Shown here one piece after another: positions 51,459 to 60,054 of a stretch of DNA of 64,000 bases. The notes under the pieces are model-generated. The model made no database searches, was not told where the DNA came from, and was given only the letters and a program-made list of their open reading frames with translations. The stretch lies in the NCBI GenBank assembly GCA_964485395.1, contig CAZAJF010000002.1:175788-239787 (forward strand). Reading direction: 5' to 3'. The translations under genes and the position numbers were made by a program. How positions within the stretch are numbered: position 1 is the first letter of the stretch; every line of letters starts with the position of its first letter. This DNA comes from JANNSO01 sp964485395. GTDB taxonomy: Bacteria > Spirochaetota > Spirochaetia > Treponematales > UBA12059.

Positions 51459-52156
51459 TATTCGTCCTTATCCAGGTTCGCGGCAACGCGCGCCGCCAGA
51501 CTGTCCCTGGATTCGCCAAGATGACTTTCCATGATGCGCTCGGCTTCCGGAGCGTTACCTGCCAGAATAGCGGCAACCAGGCGTTCATGTTCCGCAAGGC
51601 TCTGCGCGGGTGGTTTCAATATTCCCCGCTGATTGGAAATGAACACGATGTTCGAAGAGGCCACCATGGAATAAAGCGCTTTATTGCCTGAAAGTTCCAT
51701 TACGGCAAGGTGGAATTCAAAATCCATTTTCTTGATCGCCGCCGGCTGGCCGGCTGCAACGATTTTTCTGTACTCGGACAAAGCTCTCTCGAGTTTGGCG
51801 CCGTCGGCCGGGGTCGCCGGAGAAACAATGCGTAAAGCTGTTCCGGGTAAAAACCTGCTTGCGGCTTCCCGCGCACCCAAACCTTCCAGCCGTATCCTGA
51901 TTTCGTACAATTCAAGCAATTCCCGGCTGCTCATGCTGCGTACTCGCGCGCCTCTCCGGGGCAGAACCTCGATAAGCATTTCTTTCTCGAGTTTTGAAAA
52001 AGCCGCCGCAAGAGGAGTGCGTGAGACTCCCAGTTTGGCCGCCAATTCCTCCTGCCCCAGTTTTTCTCCGGCGCTGAGTTCGCCTTCCATAATCATGGCC
52101 TTAAGGGAACGGTACACCTTTTCGGCTAAATCTTCATATTGAATAGCGTTGCTCAT
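51458..52156 (-). CDS. GntR-family (FCD type) transcriptional regulator, paralogue B
   Basis: 232 residues. HTH at about 10-75 (LAEKVYRSLKAMIMEGELSAGEKLGQEELAAKLGVSRTPLAAAFSKLEKEM) and an FCD domain at about 85-220 (MDFEFHLAVMELSGNKALY carries likely metal ligands). It is divergent from the isomerase/transketolase operon, with three copies of the TTGTATACAA-type operator in between, so it is the best candidate for the regulator of that operon, of itself and of the TRAP operon. Confidence 0.92.
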   Translation of the reverse strand: MSNAIQYEDLAEKVYRSLKAMIMEGELSAGEKLGQEELAAKLGVSRTPLAAAFSKLEKEMLIEVLPRRGARVRSMSSRELLELYEIRIRLEGLGAREAASRFLPGTALRIVSPATPADGAKLERALSEYRKIVAAGQPAAIKKMDFEFHLAVMELSGNKALYSMVASSNIVFISNQRGILKPPAQSLAEHERLVAAILAGNAPEAERIMESHLGESRDSLAARVAANLDKDE

Positions 52157-52196
52157 GAGGTGAGTTTATAGCGAAAAAATTTTCCTGTCAACAATT

Positions 52197-52206
52197 TTGT
52201 ATGCAA
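52197..52206. promoter_or_regulatory. GntR-type operator, site 1 (TTGTATGCAA)
   Basis: A near-palindromic 10-mer matching the consensus TTGTATACAA at nine positions. It lies about 40 bases upstream of the gntR B start, where it could repress that gene. Confidence 0.7.
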
Positions 52207-52234
52207 AATGCAGTTTTTTGATAAAACTCACATA

Positions 52235-52244
52235 TTGTATACAA
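52235..52244. promoter_or_regulatory. GntR-type operator, site 2 (TTGTATACAA)
   Basis: A perfect palindrome ending nine bases upstream of the -35 box of the isomerase/transketolase promoter. Confidence 0.75.
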
Positions 52245-52252
52245 AATTTATA

Positions 52253-52291
52253 TTGACAGTAGTTACAGAGTAGTTTATGTTTTGTATACAA
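52253..52291 (+). promoter_or_regulatory. Promoter with overlapping GntR operator (site 3) for the isomerase-transketolase operon
   Basis: TTGACA (52253-52258), 17 bases, TATGTT (52276-52281). The perfect palindrome TTGTATACAA (52282-52291) starts on the next base and covers the expected +1. The first gene starts at 52314. This is a classic repression geometry. Confidence 0.8.
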
Positions 52292-52313
52292 TATTTTTCA
52301 TACAGAGGATAAC

Positions 52314-53141
52314 ATGTACGGTGTCTCACCAGCTTACCTGGTATCGAGCTTCGGAACCTCTTTTTCCCCAGAGGATATTGCGCTCGTGCTTCCTCAACTT
52401 CATAACGACGATTTTTCCGCCTATCAGCCAGAGATATATCTGCGCAGCGACTTGAAGCTCTGGTCTCCGAGAGCCATTAAGCACTTGGAATCCGCCCAAA
52501 AAACCGCAGAGATTACAGCATCGGTCTTCATCGCCCATTTTGCGCATGACGAATTCAGCTCCCTGGACGCTTTGAAAAAAGCCGAACCATCCTACGATGC
52601 TTTGTTATCCATGGATGCGGCGGCTTTGTTGGGCGCCAAGGATTGGGGTGTGCCTCTATTGCCGTTTATTGAAGGTTTTGGAATGGGCATCGAAGGCGTA
52701 GTACGCGCCAAAGAAAAATTCCACCGATTTACCGATGCGTGCAGCAAGAGAAACTTGGGATTTGCCCTCGAACTGGCCAAAGACAACGCGTTTGGCGGAT
52801 TAGAAGATTTTATAACTCTAAGATCAGAATCGGGGTTTGAGACAATCCGGATCGTTTTCGATACCGGGCACGCATTCGTCTGCGGCAGCGATTTGCCCGC
52901 CATGGCAAAAAACCTGTCCGGAAGCATAGCGGCTACGCATATCTGCGACTCGGGGAAAGCCAAAAAAAACTCCCTCGCTCCAGGTTGCGGCCAGGTTCCG
53001 CTGGCCGCAACCCTGAAAGCATTGCTTGAAGCGGGCTGGAAAGGCAGCCTCGATCTGGAAATATCATGCGCCCCGCATGAGGCCCGCCAAACGTACCGGT
53101 CCGCGCTGGCAAGCTTAAAAAGATTAACCGTCCAGGTTTGA
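52314..53141 (+). CDS. Sugar-phosphate-isomerase-like TIM-barrel protein (AP-endonuclease family 2), A
   Basis: 275 residues of the xylose-isomerase-like TIM-barrel superfamily (PF01261). Likely metal ligands are the glutamate in GFALELAKDN (about 151), the aspartate/histidine in IVFDTGHAFV (about 182-185), the histidine in AATHICDSGK (about 205) and the late glutamate in LDLEIS. The size fits hydroxypyruvate isomerase (Hyi) or sugar-acid isomerases. It is first in a five-gene operon with a split transketolase and a 2-hydroxyacid dehydrogenase. The exact isomerisation is unknown. Confidence 0.85.
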   Translation: MYGVSPAYLVSSFGTSFSPEDIALVLPQLHNDDFSAYQPEIYLRSDLKLWSPRAIKHLESAQKTAEITASVFIAHFAHDEFSSLDALKKAEPSYDALLSMDAAALLGAKDWGVPLLPFIEGFGMGIEGVVRAKEKFHRFTDACSKRNLGFALELAKDNAFGGLEDFITLRSESGFETIRIVFDTGHAFVCGSDLPAMAKNLSGSIAATHICDSGKAKKNSLAPGCGQVPLAATLKALLEAGWKGSLDLEISCAPHEARQTYRSALASLKRLTVQV

Positions 53142-53198
53142 TGATAATCATGATTTTTTCCCGGAATCCGCGAGGATCCGGATTGGAAGGAGTTTACA

Positions 53199-54050
53199 GT
53201 GCCAGAAACTGAGTCAAAACCGTATTCCGGTCGAATCGGCCGCTTGGAAACAAAAGCCAGGGAGGTTCGATATCACATCGTCGACATGGTCCACGACGCG
53301 CAATCGGGCCATTGCGGAGGGAGTCTATCCTCCGCCGACATCGTAACCGCCCTGTACTTCGATGTCATGAACATCGATCCCGCGAAACCTCGTTGGACCG
53401 ACCGCGACCGCTTTGTGCTTTCCAAGGGGCACGCCTGCCCCGTGTGGTACTCCGCCCTGGCCCTTCGCGGATATTTCCCGCAGGACGAGCTCCGCACGCT
53501 CAGGCGGAATTCCAGCAGGCTTCAGGGACACCCGGTGTCGACGTATCTTCCGGGCATCGACGCGACCGCGGGCAGCCTGGGCGTCGGTTTCGCGCAGGCC
53601 CTGGGCATGGCGCTCGAAGGCAGGATGCTAAAAAAAGATTACACGATATGGTCAATTCTCGGTGACGGCGAACTCAACGAGGGAATCGTGTGGGAAAGCG
53701 CAAACGCCGCGGCTAAATTCGGCCTGGACAACCTTGTGGCCATCGTAGACCGCAACAACCTGCAGAACGACGGGACTTCGGACGCGATCATGCCCATGGA
53801 GCCGATAGACGCGAAATTCGCCGCTTTCAACTGGCGCGTCATCAAGGTTTCCGGGCACGACATGACGGCGGTCGTGGCCGCGCTGGAGGAAGCGAAGCTG
53901 CGGACGGGAAAACCCACCGTCATCATCGCGAAAACCGTAAAGGGCAAAGGTGTCAGTTTTATGGAAAACAAGCGCGAATGGCACGGCAAAGCCCCCTCCG
54001 ACGCTGAATATTCCCAGGCTGTGCTCGAACTCGCTGGAGGCGCGGTATGA
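53199..54050 (+). CDS. Transketolase-like protein, N-terminal (TPP-binding) subunit
   Basis: 283 residues, the length of split N-terminal transketolase subunits. The TPP signature GDGELNEGIVWESANAAAKF (GDG at about 152-154, asparagine in DRNNLQND) and substrate-channel segments SKGHACPVWYSAL and LQGHPVSTYLPGIDATAGSLG are intact. It moves a two-carbon ketol unit together with the next subunit. The stop overlaps that gene's start (ATGA). The gene sits with isomerases and lacks pentose-phosphate neighbours, which suggests a dedicated catabolic transketolase rather than the housekeeping one. Confidence 0.93.
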   Translation: MPETESKPYSGRIGRLETKAREVRYHIVDMVHDAQSGHCGGSLSSADIVTALYFDVMNIDPAKPRWTDRDRFVLSKGHACPVWYSALALRGYFPQDELRTLRRNSSRLQGHPVSTYLPGIDATAGSLGVGFAQALGMALEGRMLKKDYTIWSILGDGELNEGIVWESANAAAKFGLDNLVAIVDRNNLQNDGTSDAIMPMEPIDAKFAAFNWRVIKVSGHDMTAVVAALEEAKLRTGKPTVIIAKTVKGKGVSFMENKREWHGKAPSDAEYSQAVLELAGGAV

Positions 54051-54997
54051 ACATGACGGCATCGAAAATGCCGACCCGACGGGCTTTTGCGGACCGCATG
54101 CTGGAGACCGCCGCATTACGGACGGATTTTACCGTGTTCGAATCCGACATCGGCTACTCCACGTATTCGTACCTGTTCGGCGACAAGTATCCGGAACGGT
54201 ACTTTAACATGGGTATCGCCGAGATGGTCACGGTAGCCGCCGCGGCGGGCATGGCGGCCGACGGAAGGCCTGCGGTGGTGTGCGGCTACGGCGTGTTCCT
54301 TACGATGCGCGCGCTCGAAGTGGTACGTTCCTTCATCTGCTATCCCAAGCTCAATGTAAAGTTTTTATCCAGCCACGGCGGCGTGACGGCGGCCATCGAC
54401 GGCGTTACGCATCAAGCCACCGAGGACATAGCGTTCATGACCACGCTCCCCAACATGAAGGTGCTCGTGCCCTGCGACTCAGCGTCCGCGAGGGCTGCCT
54501 TCGATATCGCCCTGGATGCTCCCGGACCAGTGTTCACGCGGCTTATGCGCGACCCGCTCTTCGAACTCTACGGCAGCGAGGAAAAATTTACATTGGGAGG
54601 AAGCAAACGGCCGCGCGAAGGCCGGGATGTGACGATCGTATCCTACGGCGACTGCGTCTTCCAGGCCCTCGAAGCAGCCGACGCGCTTGCGGCGAAAGGA
54701 ATATCGGCGGAAGTGCTCGATTTCTACAGCATCAAACCTTGGGACGAAGCGGCCTTGCGCGCCTCCCTGGCCAAGACGAAAGCCCTCGTCGTCTGCGAGA
54801 ACCACCAGCGCAGGAACGGCCTGGGTTATGAACTGGGTATCTGGTCCCTTACGAACATGCCCGTGCCTTTTGCCCAGCTCGGGCTCGACGATACTTTCGC
54901 CGAAAGCGGAAGCTACCGGAAAACGCTCGAGGTTTTCGGCATGGATTCCCGAGCGATCACGGAAGCGGCGATCAAGGTCGTCGCGACGAAAAAATAA
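54047..54997 (+). CDS. Transketolase-like protein, C-terminal subunit
   Basis: 316 residues. The pyrimidine-binding domain includes YFNMGIAEMVTVAAAAGMA, whose glutamate activates TPP (about residue 65), and LSSHGGVTAAIDGVTHQATEDIAFM with substrate-facing histidines (about 112-136). The C-terminal transketolase domain (about 190-316) follows. Together with the upstream subunit it makes a complete enzyme. Two-subunit transketolases are found in several specialised sugar pathways, including the sulfo-transketolase and apiose routes. Confidence 0.93.
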   Translation: MNMTASKMPTRRAFADRMLETAALRTDFTVFESDIGYSTYSYLFGDKYPERYFNMGIAEMVTVAAAAGMAADGRPAVVCGYGVFLTMRALEVVRSFICYPKLNVKFLSSHGGVTAAIDGVTHQATEDIAFMTTLPNMKVLVPCDSASARAAFDIALDAPGPVFTRLMRDPLFELYGSEEKFTLGGSKRPREGRDVTIVSYGDCVFQALEAADALAAKGISAEVLDFYSIKPWDEAALRASLAKTKALVVCENHQRRNGLGYELGIWSLTNMPVPFAQLGLDDTFAESGSYRKTLEVFGMDSRAITEAAIKVVATKK

Positions 54998-55027
54998 GGC
55001 GGCTTTGCCCGTCATAAGGAGTGCTCC

Positions 55028-55993
55028 ATGAAACTTGCTGTAATAACCGGATTCCTGGGAAAAACCAAGGACCGGTTCCATGATTACAACGAACAGAAAT
55101 CCCTGGAAGAGAAATTCGCGTTGCTCTCGAAAATTCCCGGATACACGGGCGTGGAGACGGTCTTTCCCTATGAAGTCCCTTCTCCCGCCGATTACAGGGC
55201 GCTCCTTGCGAAATACCGCCTCGAGATTGCCGCCATCAACGTGAACGTGAAAGGCGAACCGGAATTCAAATCCGGCGGGCTCACTTCCTCGGACGGCGCC
55301 ATCCGTGCACGAGCGCTCAAGATCATCAAGGATTCCAAAGACTTCGCGCACGAGGTAGGCGCGGACAAGGTTACCTGCTGCCCCCTGGGCGACGGTTACG
55401 AGTTCTCGTTCCAGTACGACTATTCCGCCGCCTGGAAACACTTGGTTGAGGCTTTCCGAGAAGCGGCGGCATATAGACCCGAGATAACCTTGTACATCGA
55501 GTACAAGCCGTCGGAAACCCGGGGGCATTGCTTCGTGGACAGCGCCGCGAAAACGCTGTGCCTGATCCAGCAGGCCGGTACCAAAGGCCTCGGCGTCACC
55601 ATCGATTTCGGGCATTCTATTTACGGCGGGGAGAACCCTGCCGAGGCTTTCGCGCTCGTACGCGACGCTGGCGTGCCTGCGTACGTGCACATAAACGACA
55701 ACGACGGCAAGTGGGACTGGGATTATTTCTGCGGCACCAAGCACTACCTCGAGTATGTGGAGTTCATGTGGTACCTCAAGCGCTACGGCTACGACGGCTA
55801 CCTGACCTCGGACACGAGCCCTACGCGCTGGGACGTCGGCGGCACCTTCGAGGCAAACGCCCGGCTAACCAACAAGATAGAAAAACTCCTTGCCCGCCTC
55901 GACGACAAGTCCTTGACGCGCGGCATGGGCGGAGCGGATTATCTTGAAACGTGGAAATACATAGAGCGCGAGATTTTCGGGCTCAAGGACTAG
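55028..55993 (+). CDS. Sugar isomerase/epimerase-like TIM-barrel protein, B
   Basis: 321 residues, larger than protein A and not closely similar to it. Metal ligands of the xylose-isomerase-like barrel are probable in LYIEYKPSETRG (glutamate at about 160), GVTIDFGHSIYG (aspartate/histidine at about 195-198) and AYVHINDNDGKWDWD (histidine at about 221). The acidic/tryptophan-rich loop and the C-terminal RGMGGADYLETW are distinctive. Two different isomerases in one operon imply two isomerisations, one perhaps before and one after the transketolase cleavage. Confidence 0.85.
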   Translation: MKLAVITGFLGKTKDRFHDYNEQKSLEEKFALLSKIPGYTGVETVFPYEVPSPADYRALLAKYRLEIAAINVNVKGEPEFKSGGLTSSDGAIRARALKIIKDSKDFAHEVGADKVTCCPLGDGYEFSFQYDYSAAWKHLVEAFREAAAYRPEITLYIEYKPSETRGHCFVDSAAKTLCLIQQAGTKGLGVTIDFGHSIYGGENPAEAFALVRDAGVPAYVHINDNDGKWDWDYFCGTKHYLEYVEFMWYLKRYGYDGYLTSDTSPTRWDVGGTFEANARLTNKIEKLLARLDDKSLTRGMGGADYLETWKYIEREIFGLKD

Positions 55994-56001
55994 GAGGCTT
56001 C

Positions 56002-56985
56002 ATGGCCAAATATAAAGTTCTCGTTACGCGCCGGATTCCGCAAATCGGGCTGGATATGCTCTCGGCGGATTGCGAGGTGGAGCTGAGCCCCCACGACAGA
56101 CCGATGACCCGGGCCGAACTCCTCGAATCCGTCCGGGGAAAGGACGGCGCGATAACCCTGCTTACCGACAAAGTAGACGCGGAGTTCTTCGACGCGGCAA
56201 GCGGGGCCAAAGGTTTCGCCAATTTCGCGGTAGGTTTCGACAACATGGACGTAGCTGAGGCGACGAAACGCGGGCTGCCGCTTTCCAACACTCCGGACGT
56301 TCTTACCGAGGCAACGGCAGACATGGCCTGGGCCTTGCTGTTCGCCGTTGCGCGCCGGGTCGTGGAATCCGACGCGGTCATGCGCGCAGGCGCGTGGAAA
56401 GGCTGGGGACCGTTGCAGTTCATAGGCGGCGATATTACCGGCGCGACCTTGGGAATCGTAGGGGCAGGTCGCATCGGCGCGGCCATGGCCCGAAAATCGA
56501 CAGGCTTCAGGATGAAAATCCTGTATACGGACGCCAAGCCGAATCCCGCTCTGGAAGCCGAAACCGGAGCCGTTTTTACCGGCTTCGAAACCCTCGTGCG
56601 GGAATCGGACTATGTCAGCGTACACGTGCCCCTGCTGCCCGAGACCCGCGGGCTTTTCGATTACAAAGTATTTACCATGATGAAACGCAGCGCCTACTTG
56701 ATAAACACCGCCCGCGGTCCGGTGGTCAAGGAGGACGATCTCGTGCGCGCGCTCAAGGAAAATCTTATCGCCGGAGCCGGACTGGACGTGTATGAGAAGG
56801 AACCGCTCATGGCTGACGGCCTGGCTGCCCTGCCCAACGTAGTCCTGTGTCCGCATACCGCCAGCGCTACCATTTCCAGCCGCAACGGCATGGCGGTCAA
56901 GGCCGCGACCAACCTGCTCGCGATGATCAAGGGGCTGAAGGCACCCGACTGCCTGAACCCGGAGGTTTACGCATCCCGCGTATGA
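56002..56985 (+). CDS. D-2-hydroxyacid dehydrogenase (hydroxypyruvate/glyoxylate reductase type)
   Basis: 327 residues from the ATG at 56002, five bases after AGGAGG. Rossmann motif GIVGAGRIGAAMARK (about 151-165); catalytic arginine in INTARGPVVKEDDL (about 235), glutamate in VYEKEP (about 264) and histidine in LCPHTASAT (about 283). It should interconvert hydroxypyruvate and D-glycerate, or glyoxylate and glycolate. A glycerate kinase in the same regulon favours hydroxypyruvate reductase. It is eight bases after isomerase B and last in its operon. Confidence 0.92.
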   Translation: MAKYKVLVTRRIPQIGLDMLSADCEVELSPHDRPMTRAELLESVRGKDGAITLLTDKVDAEFFDAASGAKGFANFAVGFDNMDVAEATKRGLPLSNTPDVLTEATADMAWALLFAVARRVVESDAVMRAGAWKGWGPLQFIGGDITGATLGIVGAGRIGAAMARKSTGFRMKILYTDAKPNPALEAETGAVFTGFETLVRESDYVSVHVPLLPETRGLFDYKVFTMMKRSAYLINTARGPVVKEDDLVRALKENLIAGAGLDVYEKEPLMADGLAALPNVVLCPHTASATISSRNGMAVKAATNLLAMIKGLKAPDCLNPEVYASRV

Positions 56986-57003
56986 GCGTTAGGCCGGTTA
57001 ATT

Positions 57004-57043
57004 AAAGAAAGCCCGGGAACCGAGAGGTTTCCGGGCTTTCTTT
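57004..57043. terminator. Bidirectional terminator between the dehydrogenase and dctM
   Basis: AAAGAAAGCCCGG pairs with CCGGGCTTTCTTT around a 14-base centre that can extend the stem, with T-runs on either strand. It separates the convergent operons. A second hairpin, CCGCCCATG...CATGGACGGCGG, follows at about 57065-57091. Confidence 0.88.
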
Positions 57044-57104
57044 AATTTGCCGGGCTTCCGACCACCGCCCATGTTTTATCATGGACGGCGGCATCCGAAA
57101 GCCG

Positions 57105-58400
57105 TTACTTGGACAGGAGCAGACCCCGGAGGATCGAGGTAGACGCCGGGACATAGGTTACGATTATGATAACGAGCAGCATCATGGCCATGAGCGGCAA
57201 GATGCGCTTGGAAATCTCGCCGATACCTGCCTTCGCTATCTTGGCAGCTATGAACAAGGTTCCCCCTACGGGAGGCGTATACAGGGCGATCGCGAGGTTT
57301 CCCGTGAAGATGACGCCGAAATGCACCATGTCGATCTTGAAATACACGGCCAGGGGTATGAAAAGAGGAGCGGACAGAAGCATGGCCGGAAGCGGCTCGA
57401 TAAAGATGCCGAGTATGAACAATGCGATGTTCACCATGATGAGGAACTGCCATGGTTCGGTGGCGACCGCGGAAATCACGGCGGTCATTTGCTGGGCAAC
57501 CTGGTTTACCGTGATCAACCAGGATAGGCATCCGGTTGCGCCGATGACGAGCATCACCGTGGCGCTCGTCTTGAGAGCGGCAAGAAGCAAGCCCGGGACA
57601 TCCCGCCATTTCATGTCCTTATAAACCCAGATCGAGATGACGAGACCGACCACGGTGGCTATCGCGGCCGCCTCGGTGGGCGTAAACGTACCGGTCCAGA
57701 TGCCGCCTATGATGATGACGGGCAGGAGCAAGGCGAATGCCGCACCTTTGAAGGCCGTCCAAATCTCTTTCAGCGAAGATGGCTTGCCTCCCTTGTCGCA
57801 TCCGGTCTTGATTCCTTCGCGCGCGCAAATCAGGCTGAGCGCCAGTGCCGAGAATATCGCGGGCACGATACCGGCCATGGAAAGTTCCCGCATGGATACG
57901 TTCCCGATAAAAGCATAGACAAGGAACGGTATGGAAATCGGCATGAGCAGTGCCAAGGTTCCGGCAACTGCTATCAACGCCGCGGTAAAACCCTTTGAAT
58001 AACCTTTTTGAAGCATGAGTGGAATGACTATGGAACCGATGGCCGCCGTGTCCGCGAGTGCGGATCCGGAAATGCCCCCGAACAGGAGGCAGGCGCTTAC
58101 GGTTACGATTCCCAACCCGCCGGGGAGGAATTCGAGCAGTGACTGCAGGAAAGTAACGATACGCTTTCCTGCTCCGCCTTTGGAGAGTATCTCGCCGGCG
58201 AACATGAACAGAGGCACCGCGATGAGCATATAGGGCTCGATTCCGGAAAGGAATGTGAGCAGGATATTCGGTATCTTTATGAGCCATCGCTGATCCGTGA
58301 AGAAAATTGCGCCGATGGTGGTCGAGAGCAATCCGAACATAAGCGGTACTCCCGAAAGAACGATTACTAGGAATACCGCGAAAAGTATTAGGGCAAACAT
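57105..58400 (-). CDS. dctM: TRAP transporter large permease (DctM)
   Basis: 431 residues with about 12 membrane helices, the standard DctM length. Family features: MLIAVPLFMFAGEIL (about 54-68), FGGISGSALADTAAIGSIVIPLM (about 107-129) and the late VGGTLFIAAKIAKAG. It is the ion-coupled carrier of the TRAP system. Its start is joined to the dctQ stop by TAATG. Confidence 0.95.
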   Translation of the reverse strand: MFALILFAVFLVIVLSGVPLMFGLLSTTIGAIFFTDQRWLIKIPNILLTFLSGIEPYMLIAVPLFMFAGEILSKGGAGKRIVTFLQSLLEFLPGGLGIVTVSACLLFGGISGSALADTAAIGSIVIPLMLQKGYSKGFTAALIAVAGTLALLMPISIPFLVYAFIGNVSMRELSMAGIVPAIFSALALSLICAREGIKTGCDKGGKPSSLKEIWTAFKGAAFALLLPVIIIGGIWTGTFTPTEAAAIATVVGLVISIWVYKDMKWRDVPGLLLAALKTSATVMLVIGATGCLSWLITVNQVAQQMTAVISAVATEPWQFLIMVNIALFILGIFIEPLPAMLLSAPLFIPLAVYFKIDMVHFGVIFTGNLAIALYTPPVGGTLFIAAKIAKAGIGEISKRILPLMAMMLLVIIIVTYVPASTSILRGLLLSK

Positions 58401-58921
58401 TATTTTTCCTCCTCGCCGTATCGTTTGGCGCGGGGAACTCCCCGAAGAATCTGGTAGATGTCATACAGGAGAAATACGAGGGAAAGCCCGGATCCTACAG
58501 GAAGCGCAAGATACTGCAGGGCTATGGGCCATTGCAGTATGACGAGCGATGTCTCCCAGGATCGGTTTACGAGCGTTATGCCGAAATACATGCAGACGAA
58601 CATGACGAAGGCGCAGAAAGATTGTATGAAACCATCGGCGATCAATCGCGCTTTATCCGAAAGTTTATCTATGAATTCGGTGATGGTCATGTGCGCGCAG
58701 CGGCGAATCGCCGCCGCTCCGCCCAGGAAAGTAACCCAAGTCATTAAAAATTCGCAGAGTTCCGTGGTAAAAGCGACGTCGAATTTAATGACGCGGATGG
58801 ATACGTTCAAGGAAACGATGCCGACCATGGCGAACCCCATCAAAACGAGGACAAGATCGAGTATATCGCCCAGCCATCGGATAGGCGCCGGTCCCGGCGG
58901 TCCTTTGGGAAGAAAAAGCAT
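58400..58921 (-). CDS. dctQ: TRAP transporter small permease (DctQ)
   Basis: 173 residues from the ATG at 58921, four bases after AGGAGG; the frame runs further upstream but without a start signal. Four hydrophobic helices, with the typical TELCEFLMTWVTFLGGAAAIRRCAHMTI between helices 2 and 3. It is the small membrane partner of DctM. It lies downstream of dctP, separated by a strong hairpin. Confidence 0.94.
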   Translation of the reverse strand: MLFLPKGPPGPAPIRWLGDILDLVLVLMGFAMVGIVSLNVSIRVIKFDVAFTTELCEFLMTWVTFLGGAAAIRRCAHMTITEFIDKLSDKARLIADGFIQSFCAFVMFVCMYFGITLVNRSWETSLVILQWPIALQYLALPVGSGLSLVFLLYDIYQILRGVPRAKRYGEEEK

Positions 58922-58977
58922 ACAACCTCCTGCCGATTCCGTCCCGTTCACCGGGCGGATCGAAATTCCTAAAAAGA

Positions 58978-58998
58978 AGGCCGGCCAGCGGCCGGCCT
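58978..58998 (-). terminator. Internal hairpin terminator between dctP and dctQ
   Basis: AGGCCGGCC-AGC-GGCCGGCCT is a perfect 9-bp stem; on the minus strand it is followed by TCTTTTT. It lies 25 bases after the dctP stop. Partial termination here would give more binding protein than permease, as commonly needed. Confidence 0.8.
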
Positions 58999-59022
58999 CC
59001 ATGGTCAAATATGATGCAACTA

Positions 59023-60036
59023 TTACTTTACGGGAAGGGCTTTGCGGACTGCTTCGGCATCGGCGAGGAATTCCTTTACATCGGCGGGGGATCCTCCCGG
59101 AAGTGTTTCGGCGATCTTGTATACGGGTTCCATCGCCTTTCGGAATGCGGCTATATCGGGAGTTGATATCTTTGCGCCTTTGTCGGCCATTTCCTTGAGT
59201 TGGGCTGCTTCTTTTTCCTTGACCGACTTCCTGCTGAATGCGGCCGCGTCCTGCGCGGCTTTCAGGAACAGAGCCTGGTCGGCTTTGGAAAGACCTTGCC
59301 ACGTGATTTCGGAAATCGCGAGCGGAAGCGGGCTGTACACATGGCGGGTCAGAGTTACATAAGGAGCCACTTCATAGAACTTGTTGGAAAGAATGGTATC
59401 GATAGGGTTTTCCTGGCCAATGACGGTTCCCTGCTGTATCCCTAGGTAGACTTCGTTCAAGGGCATTATTTGGATCGTAAATCCCATATTTTTGATGACC
59501 TCGGTCATCATGGCGTTTGCATAGCCGCGCAGTTTCTTGCCGTTGCAGTCGGCAGGAGTCTTCACGGGATCTTTTGTCGTCAGGCAGCGGAAACCGGCTT
59601 CCCACGTGGCGAGGAATCGAAAACCTTTTGAGGGAGCCAGATCATACTGCTTCTTGAGCCATTTGGATTCGTCGTAAAGTTTCCAGCCTTGTTCGTATGA
59701 GTCGACCAGGTAGGGCATCGCAGTCATGTTGAGGCTGGGAATCTGAGGAGCGTAGGATCCGGTCGCGGAAACGGTAAAATCGATACCTCCCAAGTTGAGC
59801 TGTTCAATGTTTTTGGGATCGTTTCCAAGTTGCGAAGAGGGATACACCTGAACTTCGTATCTTCCTTTGGTGTATTCCTTTATTTTTTGGCCGAAATACT
59901 TTGCAGCCAAATCGCGTAGACCGTCGGGTTGATCCGTGTGGCTGAACTTGAGGACGATCGGCGCGGCTGAAAGTGCGCTTACCGCCATCATCATTGCGAT
60001 TAGCAGACCAAGCCTTATCTTCGAATCCTTCTTCAT
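59023..60036 (-). CDS. dctP: TRAP transporter substrate-binding protein (DctP)
   Basis: 337 residues from the ATG at 60036, five bases after AGGAGG. A signal peptide covers about 1-24 (LGLLIAMMMAVSALSAAP). The DctP fold has LKFSHTDQPDG (about 27-37), and the substrate-carboxylate arginine is expected in the GFRCLTTKDPVKTPADCNGKKLRG region (about 145-168). DctP proteins almost always bind organic acids, so the catabolised compound is probably an acid sugar. The promoter carries two GntR-type operators. Confidence 0.95.
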   Translation of the reverse strand: MKKDSKIRLGLLIAMMMAVSALSAAPIVLKFSHTDQPDGLRDLAAKYFGQKIKEYTKGRYEVQVYPSSQLGNDPKNIEQLNLGGIDFTVSATGSYAPQIPSLNMTAMPYLVDSYEQGWKLYDESKWLKKQYDLAPSKGFRFLATWEAGFRCLTTKDPVKTPADCNGKKLRGYANAMMTEVIKNMGFTIQIMPLNEVYLGIQQGTVIGQENPIDTILSNKFYEVAPYVTLTRHVYSPLPLAISEITWQGLSKADQALFLKAAQDAAAFSRKSVKEKEAAQLKEMADKGAKISTPDIAAFRKAMEPVYKIAETLPGGSPADVKEFLADAEAVRKALPVK

Positions 60037-60054
60037 AAGAACCTCCTGATAATA

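Noticed and set aside
54479..55744. 421-residue open frame on the minus strand
   Set aside because: It is antisense to the transketolase C-subunit and TIM-barrel B genes, which have clear motifs, ribosome sites and operon spacing; GC-rich DNA produces such long shadows.
55990..56856. 288-residue open frame on the minus strand
   Set aside because: Antisense to the 2-hydroxyacid dehydrogenase; no start signal or recognisable domain.
58922..59302. N-terminal extension of dctQ
   Set aside because: The extension overlaps dctP out of frame and is highly basic; AGGAGG directly precedes the ATG at 58921.
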